Of a DNA stretch of 64,000 nt, positions 58,986 to 64,000 are shown one piece after another. The first letter of the stretch is position 1. Each line of letters opens with the position of its first letter. Made by a program: the position numbers and the translations under genes. Under the pieces are notes generated by a model. That model had not been told where the DNA came from, searched no databases, and saw nothing but the letters and a program-made list of their open reading frames with translations. Source of the stretch: Sphaerulina vaccinii (Eukaryota; Ascomycota; Dothideomycetes; Mycosphaerellales; Mycosphaerellaceae); NCBI GenBank assembly GCA_022570795.1, contig JAKUDP010000023.1, positions 1,198,501-1,262,500 of the forward strand, read 5' to 3'.

Positions 58986-59347
58986 TATTATAGTTCGTGC
59001 GCTGCAGGAATGTCCCTATAGATTTTCCGGGCGCGCGTCACGTGCAGAAGTAATTAGTAGCGCTTGGACTAGGCCTACTACTAATTATGCTAAGCACCCT
59101 AATTATACTAAGCAGGCCTTAATTAGAGTAATTAGAGTAATTAATAAAACTAGGAATCTCCTTTATATATATAGGCGATAAATATCGTAGTTATAGATAG
59201 TTATTGTATATAACTTACTATTCTATCTTACTAATTAGAATACGAGAACCTTCTTTACTTGCTCCCTTATAGATATATTAATAAGCTCTAACTAGATTAA
59301 GCTTAGCCTCTACTTAGTAAGATTATTAGGTCCCCTATAACCTAATA
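58986..59347 (+). repeat. Gypsy-1 3' LTR of the right arm
   Basis: 362 bp. Starts TATTATAG after a GGGGATAG tract and ends CCTAATA, followed by TTAAG. Confidence 0.92.
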
Positions 59348-59456
59348 TTAAGCTAAACTACTAGAGGAATAGGGGCCTCCTATAACCCTTGCCGACGCCT
59401 AACCGAGTATAGAACGATATATCTATAGACTTTATTACCTACCTACCTACGTTAGA
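59348..59456 (+). pseudogene. Gypsy-2 integrase fragment (copy of 7,115-7,223)
   Basis: About 100 bp identical to the sequence right of the Gypsy-1 insertion at 7,115: the PLPTPNRV motif and the first catalytic Asp region. It then breaks off into Gypsy-6 in the opposite orientation. Confidence 0.85.
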
Positions 59457-62400
59457 AGCGTCGAACTAGCCGGGTAGTACGCAGAGAAACATATTGCCCT
59501 TACTAAGACGATCTATAATAACGAGGATAGTAGTTAATCTATCGTCCTCGTTCGGTAGGAGATCTATAATAAAGTCTATAGAGATGTCGGTCTATATACA
59601 ATTAGGGATCGGGAGGGGCTTTAGAAGGCCTTTCTTTCTATCCCTCTATATTATAGACCGACTATAGATAGCGCAGTTGCGTACAAAACGTCGAACTTAT
59701 ATATTTATTCCTATCTAAAAAAACTATTAGGAAAGGTAGTCGATAGTAGCGTCTCGGCTAGCATGGCCGCTAAGGATAGAGTTGTAAAGTTTCTAGATAA
59801 CCCGGGTAGTAAGCGGTTTGTAAGAGGGTAACTAGATGCGGTCTCGAAAGCATAGTAGTCCGTTCTAAATCTTATATTCCCCGATAGAGAGGCAGAGGTT
59901 TAGTTCCGTAGGGAAAGAACGTCTACTTTCTTCTACTACTACTCGTGCTTGTCGATAGGCCTGTCCGTATTTAGTATCAAAGGCCTAGCCCTATAGGTCT
60001 CGTAGTTCGTCGTTATCGGTAAATAGACTAGTCTATTCTTTAGTAGTTGCAGGCAGTACTCGTATCTCGGGGGAAAGTAATATAGCATGCCTGTTCGTAA
60101 GCCTATTGTCGGTCGAATCCTTAGGGATGTCCTAGTCTCTACGAGATAGAGCGTCCGGGACTATAGCGTCTTTTCCAGGTCGGTGAACTAGTCTCATCCG
60201 GAATGGGGCTAAGAAGTCAGACTATCGGACCTATCGTTCGCTTAGATACTTCTTTGCAAAGAAAGGTTCTAGGTTCTTATAGTCGGTTAAAACTTCGAAG
60301 GCGTCGGACAGTCCTCGCAACTCTAAGTCCTATTCTTTGATATATTTAACTATAGCAAGGAGTTCTTTGTTATAGATGTCGTAGTTCGCTTCTGCCGGGG
60401 TATGTCGTTAGGAAAAGAAGGCGACAGGGCGCTATTGCCGTATAACAGGGTCGTACTAATAGAGGGCGCCTCCGACGGCCTATCTAGAAGAATCAGGTTC
60501 TACTCGTGTCGTTCGGTCCGGGTCGTACGAGGATAATACCGGCCCGTTTACAAAGGCGTCTTTCAAATATTTAAAAGCAGTTGCCTATTCGTCTGTCTAT
60601 TAGAACCCGACCCCTTTCTTTATAAGGTCGAGGAGGGGTTTAGCGAGGTTAGTATAGTTCCGTATAAAGATCCGATAGTAATTAGCGAAGCCGAGGAATA
60701 AACAAACTCCTCGGATAGTTGTCGGCTTCTCCTAGTTTGCAATAGTAGCTACCTTCTCGGGATCTATTCTAACTCCGATACTAATCTCGATAATGTACTC
60801 TAAGTACTTCGTCGATTTCGTCTCGAACTTATATTTGCTAATATCTAGTATTAGGCTATTCTCGGTAAGCCTGTTAATAATACTCTTTACCTTCTCTCGG
60901 TAGTCTTAGAGGGATCCGCTCGAGAAGATAAGGATGTCGTTAACGTATACTATATAAAAGTTATCGAGAAATTCCTTTAAGATCTAGTTCAAAAACCTCT
61001 AGAAGGTGGCAGGCGTACTAGTTAGCCTAAAGAGGCAAACTTTCTATTCGAATAATCCGTAGCGTGTTCGGAAAGCAGTCTTCTATTTATCTCCCTCTGC
61101 GATCCTAATATAGTAGAACGCGGTCGAGACATCGAGCTTCGTAAGCTACTTAGCCTTACTTAGAGAGGCGAGAGTCTCTCTTATAAGAGGTAGCGGGTAT
61201 CGATCCTTAATAGTAATAGTATTAAGACCTCGATAGTCGACGCAAAAACGTAGGCCTCCTCTAGGTTTCTTAGCGAAGAGGATAGGAGCTGCAGCGGAGG
61301 ATTTGCTTATACGAATAAAATCCCTATCTAGTAAGGACGTAAGGGTCCTCCGTAATACAAGTAGCTCGTCCCGAGTTATGTTATAAAGAGGTCCCTACGG
61401 AGGTTGTTTTTCCTTACTGTTTTCGTCTTTCTCTAGAGGTATCTTATAGTTAAATCTAGGTCTCCGAGGAGCTAAAGCACCTTTATTCTTAGAAATTAGA
61501 AGAAAAGCCTTTATATATTCTCGATAGTGTGGGGGCAATCGCCCAAGGACGTCCTCTTCTATAAGAGGAGTCTTTACCTTTAAAGCCTTTTTAATATCTA
61601 GGAGGGAAGCTACGAATAGTTAGATACTGTTCCGAGATTTCTACGTGTCTTTCTTATTCGAAAGGGAGGCCCACATCCCAAATGCAGTAGCAGAGATCGC
61701 AGTAATCTAGGTAGCGTTAGCGTAGGATCCTCTTGTAGGCTTCTCTTCGCACGGGAGGCTTATCCTATTCGCGAATTTAAGGCGGTTCGTCGTGTCGTTT
61801 ACTCGTGCGTTTTCGTAAAGAAGGAATAGCCGCCTAAGGATCAAATCTTCTACTAAGTTCGGCACGGCATAGGCAAAGGTATCTACCTTATACCTACTAA
61901 TATTAAGAGAGAACTTCGTAACCTAGGAGATTCCTTTATTCCTAGAGGATCCTTGCGCGCTAGTAACTTGCCGATAGAATATATTAATAATAGGCAGATA
62001 GAGCTTCTTAGCTAGTCGTTTGTTTATCAAATAGTACAAGTAGCTGCCTTGGTCGAGGAGGGAGAACGTGGTCGCGTAGTTATTAATAATTGTAGTAGAA
62101 TAGAAGAGGGGTGTCTCTATCTTTGGTTGAAACTGATTCCATTCTACTTTTATTAGATTCTGCCTCTGCCGACGACTTCTAGCAGAGGCTACTCTTCCCC
62201 CGAATCCTCTTCTATAGACTCTACTTCTATTACTCTACTCGAGACGTCCCTATCCTCCTTTGTCGTACTCTAAACACGCGTAGCTTGTGTAGTGTTCGGG
62301 TTTCGTATAGGTAAGAGGGAGTATTGTCGGATTATGTGTCCTTCTTTTCCGCAACAAAGGCAAAGGTTCTTGTCTCTTCTCTCTTGAATTGTAGAGAGTC

Positions 62401-63322
62401 CTACCTACTTCGCACGCTTCTTATCTAAAGACTCGAAGCAGTTCGTATATACCCAATCTATTATATCTCTATTGTCTGTCTTCTTAGCAGAAGAGCTTGA
62501 CCCCGGAGAGGCTTAATACGTCGTCGAGTACCGGAGGTTCGATAGAGCACTACCTATTATTAGGAGATTCTTAGCGAAGGTAATATACCTGTTAGGGGGG
62601 TTCAATACATATAGGACGAGGGCTCTCTTTATCTCGTCGTTAAGAAAGTTCTCGAGGAACGCTATCTAGACCCTATCTTTCCTATCGTCGACTGCCTTGC
62701 TAGCAAGGCCTGTATTTGCAAGCACTACCTCAAAGCGTAGGAGGTAGTTCGCGATTGTTTCCTTATCCTTTTGACGTATAGTGCTTAGGGACTAGAGGGC
62801 GCGGCGTTGCTGGTTTGCGTCTCTATAGATGCCGTTAAGATAGGAGAGAAAGGCTTCTACGCTTCCGACACCTATCTCGATTGCTTCGCGAATAGTTGTC
62901 CTCGCTATCTTCGTAGCGTCTCCTTCGATACAACTCGTAAGGTAAAGAAACCTCTGAAAGTCGTTGCCGACTGCTTCTCTATCGATCTAGAGCTTTACCT
63001 TCGCCGCTAAAAACTAATCTTCCTAATCCGCCCTCTTTCTACCAAATGTCCTAAGTATAGGAACCCTTTCTTTCGGTCGTCGTTGCACTATTGACTCTGT
63101 GTCTATAGGAGTCGGTATAGATACCGGTGTCTCTTCCTGCGTCGTATGAAAACCGTGCGTTGTTGTCGCCATCGTTGTCGGCGTAGGCTGCACCTGGGCA
63201 AGCCTCTGTTCTGTATCTAACCGTGCGGCCCGCTCTAGTTCTAGGGCTCGTGCCATTCTATTAATTTGTTCGTTCTGAGCTGCAAGTTCGGCGCGGAACT
63301 CTTGTATTAGTTGTGTGCGCAT
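59457..63322 (-). mobile_element. Gypsy-6: Ty3/Gypsy gag-pol, 3'-truncated in the integrase
   Basis: Minus strand. Gag begins at an ATG at 63,322, and its first 99 residues are open to 63,023 with a helical NEQINRMARALELERAARL segment. A capsid-like region follows (about 62,560-62,850). A zinc knuckle lies at about 62,320-62,371, reading CLCCGKEGHIIRQY with the last Cys turned to Tyr. RT is at about 60,900-61,310 (FAKKPRGGLRFCVDYRGLNT, and YVNDIL for YVDDIL at about 60,940), then RNase H, and the integrase start with PLPIPN and SIDFIIDLL near 59,570. The element stops at 59,457 inside the integrase core. CpG-rich and less degraded than its neighbours, so probably a younger insertion, but stops and the truncation make it inactive. 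Confidence 0.82.
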
Positions 63323-63369
63323 GTCGCTAACGGCGCGCTTAATCTCCTCCTATTCCATTCTAATAATAA

Positions 63370-63585
63370 CTCGAAGAAGAGTCCGTAATAACTTCTAAGA
63401 AGTCCCGTTCGTGGTAGTAACTCGAGAAGAGTCCGTAATAACTTCTAAGAAGTCCCGTTCGTAGTAGTGACTCGAGAAGAGTCTGTAATAACTTCTAAGA
63501 AGTCCCGTTCGTGGTAGTAACTCGAGAAGAGTCCGTGATAACTTCTAAGAAGTCCCGTTCGTAGTAGTAACTCGAGAAGAGTCCA
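63370..63585. repeat. 50-bp tandem repeat, about 4.3 copies
   Basis: The unit starts CTCGAGAAGAGTCCGTAATA and ends GTCCCGTTCGTAGTAGTAA. Units at 63,370 (51 bp), 63,421, 63,471 and 63,521, plus 15 bp at 63,571, differ by a few transitions. It sits about 50 bp upstream of the Gypsy-6 gag start. Confidence 0.95.
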
Positions 63586-64000
63586 TAATGTCGATTCTAT
63601 TAGAAAAGGAACGTTAGATAATATAACGGATTGAATATAGTAGTCTATAGTACCTAATGCCTTGGATTGAAGATCTAACGTTAAAGAAGGAAAGAGAGTC
63701 TAACTTCTAACCTTCCAAAGAATAAAGAGATATCTTGGGATTAGTTATCCTTAGCAAAGCCAACTTGTAGGCCTAGCCTGTAATAGCAACCTACTATTAT
63801 ACCTACTCTCTCTAAATACTATACCCTAGTCTATTATCCTTTTTTCTGTTACTTAAGCTTGAATTAATAGTAGAACTATTTCTAAAAATAAGTGTTACTT
63901 CCTATACTTCTTTCTTCTATATAAAAGCTTGAAAAGTGGCGAGGTTCCGCCTCGCGAGCACCCTCCAGAACCGCGCGATCGCGGACATAGAGAAAATTCG
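63586..64000. other. Upstream region of Gypsy-6 and right end of the RIP block
   Basis: AT-rich to about 63,930, with an inverted pair AACGTTAGAT (63,610-63,619) and ATCTAACGTT (63,673-63,682). From about 63,930 the sequence is GC-rich and keeps CAC, CAG and CAT, with a possible hairpin GCGAGG/CCTCGC (63,939-63,955). No LTR can be called because the window ends. Confidence 0.5.

Larger units (their letters stand above)
55249..59347 (+). mobile_element. Gypsy-1 3' part, plus strand (right arm)
   Basis: Colinear with Gypsy-1 from its position 3,016 (end of protease) to the end of the 3' LTR. RT lies at about 55,780-56,260 with an intact YIDDIL near 56,120, then RNase H, integrase and chromodomain (58,195-58,310). 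Many TAG codons. It is followed by TTAAG and Gypsy-2 integrase sequence exactly as at 7,115. It is the inverted counterpart of 45,919-49,518. Confidence 0.9.

Noticed and set aside
62807..63010. 67-residue plus-strand ORF in Gypsy-6
   Set aside because: Antisense shadow of the gag region, with no motif and no repeat of it elsewhere.
63370..63585. CRISPR-like array
   Set aside because: Units are directly adjacent without spacers, in a eukaryotic retrotransposon leader.

Overview
The window is nuclear DNA of a filamentous ascomycete (Pezizomycotina). The gene content and the style of the conserved hypothetical proteins suggest a Dothideomycete, possibly Mycosphaerellales; that placement is an inference. 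Fungal features seen directly are short 46-62 nt introns with GT..AG ends and CTRAC-type branch sites, a Zn2Cys6 regulator, a sugar-porter MFS gene, and long blocks of LTR retrotransposons with a heavy signature of repeat-induced point mutation (RIP). In those blocks CAG and TGG codons have become TAG, His and Cys codons have become Tyr, and YxDD has become YxND.

Layout. 1-19,745 is AT-rich, RIP-mutated retrotransposon DNA: a chromodomain Gypsy element (Gypsy-1, 413-7,114, with both LTRs and a 5-bp target duplication) nested in the integrase of a second Gypsy (Gypsy-2), then a third Gypsy integrase/chromodomain (Gypsy-4), a complete Copia element on the minus strand (Copia-3A, 11,363-17,080) and the 3' half of another Copia (Copia-5) whose LTR forms the block edge. 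19,942 to about 45,640 is a normal-composition gene island. About 45,640-63,930 is a second RIP block. It is dominated by a large inverted structure: two head-to-head 3' halves of Gypsy-1 (45,919-49,518 minus; 55,249-59,347 plus) flanking a second Copia-3 copy (49,519-55,248). A further Gypsy (Gypsy-6) follows on the minus strand with 50-bp tandem repeats upstream of its gag. The last ~70 bp are again unmutated.

Genes in the island, left to right: an alpha/beta hydrolase of the Lpx1/AKT2-like type (minus); a NIF3-family protein (plus); a P-loop kinase/HAD/uracil-phosphoribosyltransferase fusion that carries an apparent frameshift (minus); a Zn2Cys6 protein with its zinc cluster at the C-terminus (plus, 3 exons); a 71-residue Cys-rich protein (minus, 2 exons); a 216-residue conserved-looking protein without a known domain (plus, 3 exons); a 374-residue protein with an LFRV-type N-terminal domain (minus); the cell-cycle protein CKS1 (minus, 2 exons); a 268-residue disordered protein (minus); a 520-residue sugar-porter MFS transporter with seven exons, one of 18 nt (minus); a 5'-truncated cytochrome P450 remnant (minus); and a helix-turn-helix DNA-binding protein that resembles the N-terminal part of fungal integrase-like transposases (plus). 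The genes do not form an evident pathway or operon-like system. The island looks like an ordinary mix of housekeeping and accessory genes hemmed in by silenced transposons. The least ordinary parts are the inverted transposon structure, the duplicated insertion junction, the antisense ORF kept in the Gypsy-1 family and the broken or truncated genes.

Limits: coordinates inside RIP-mutated elements are approximate. Family assignments are by motif recognition only, and no search was run.
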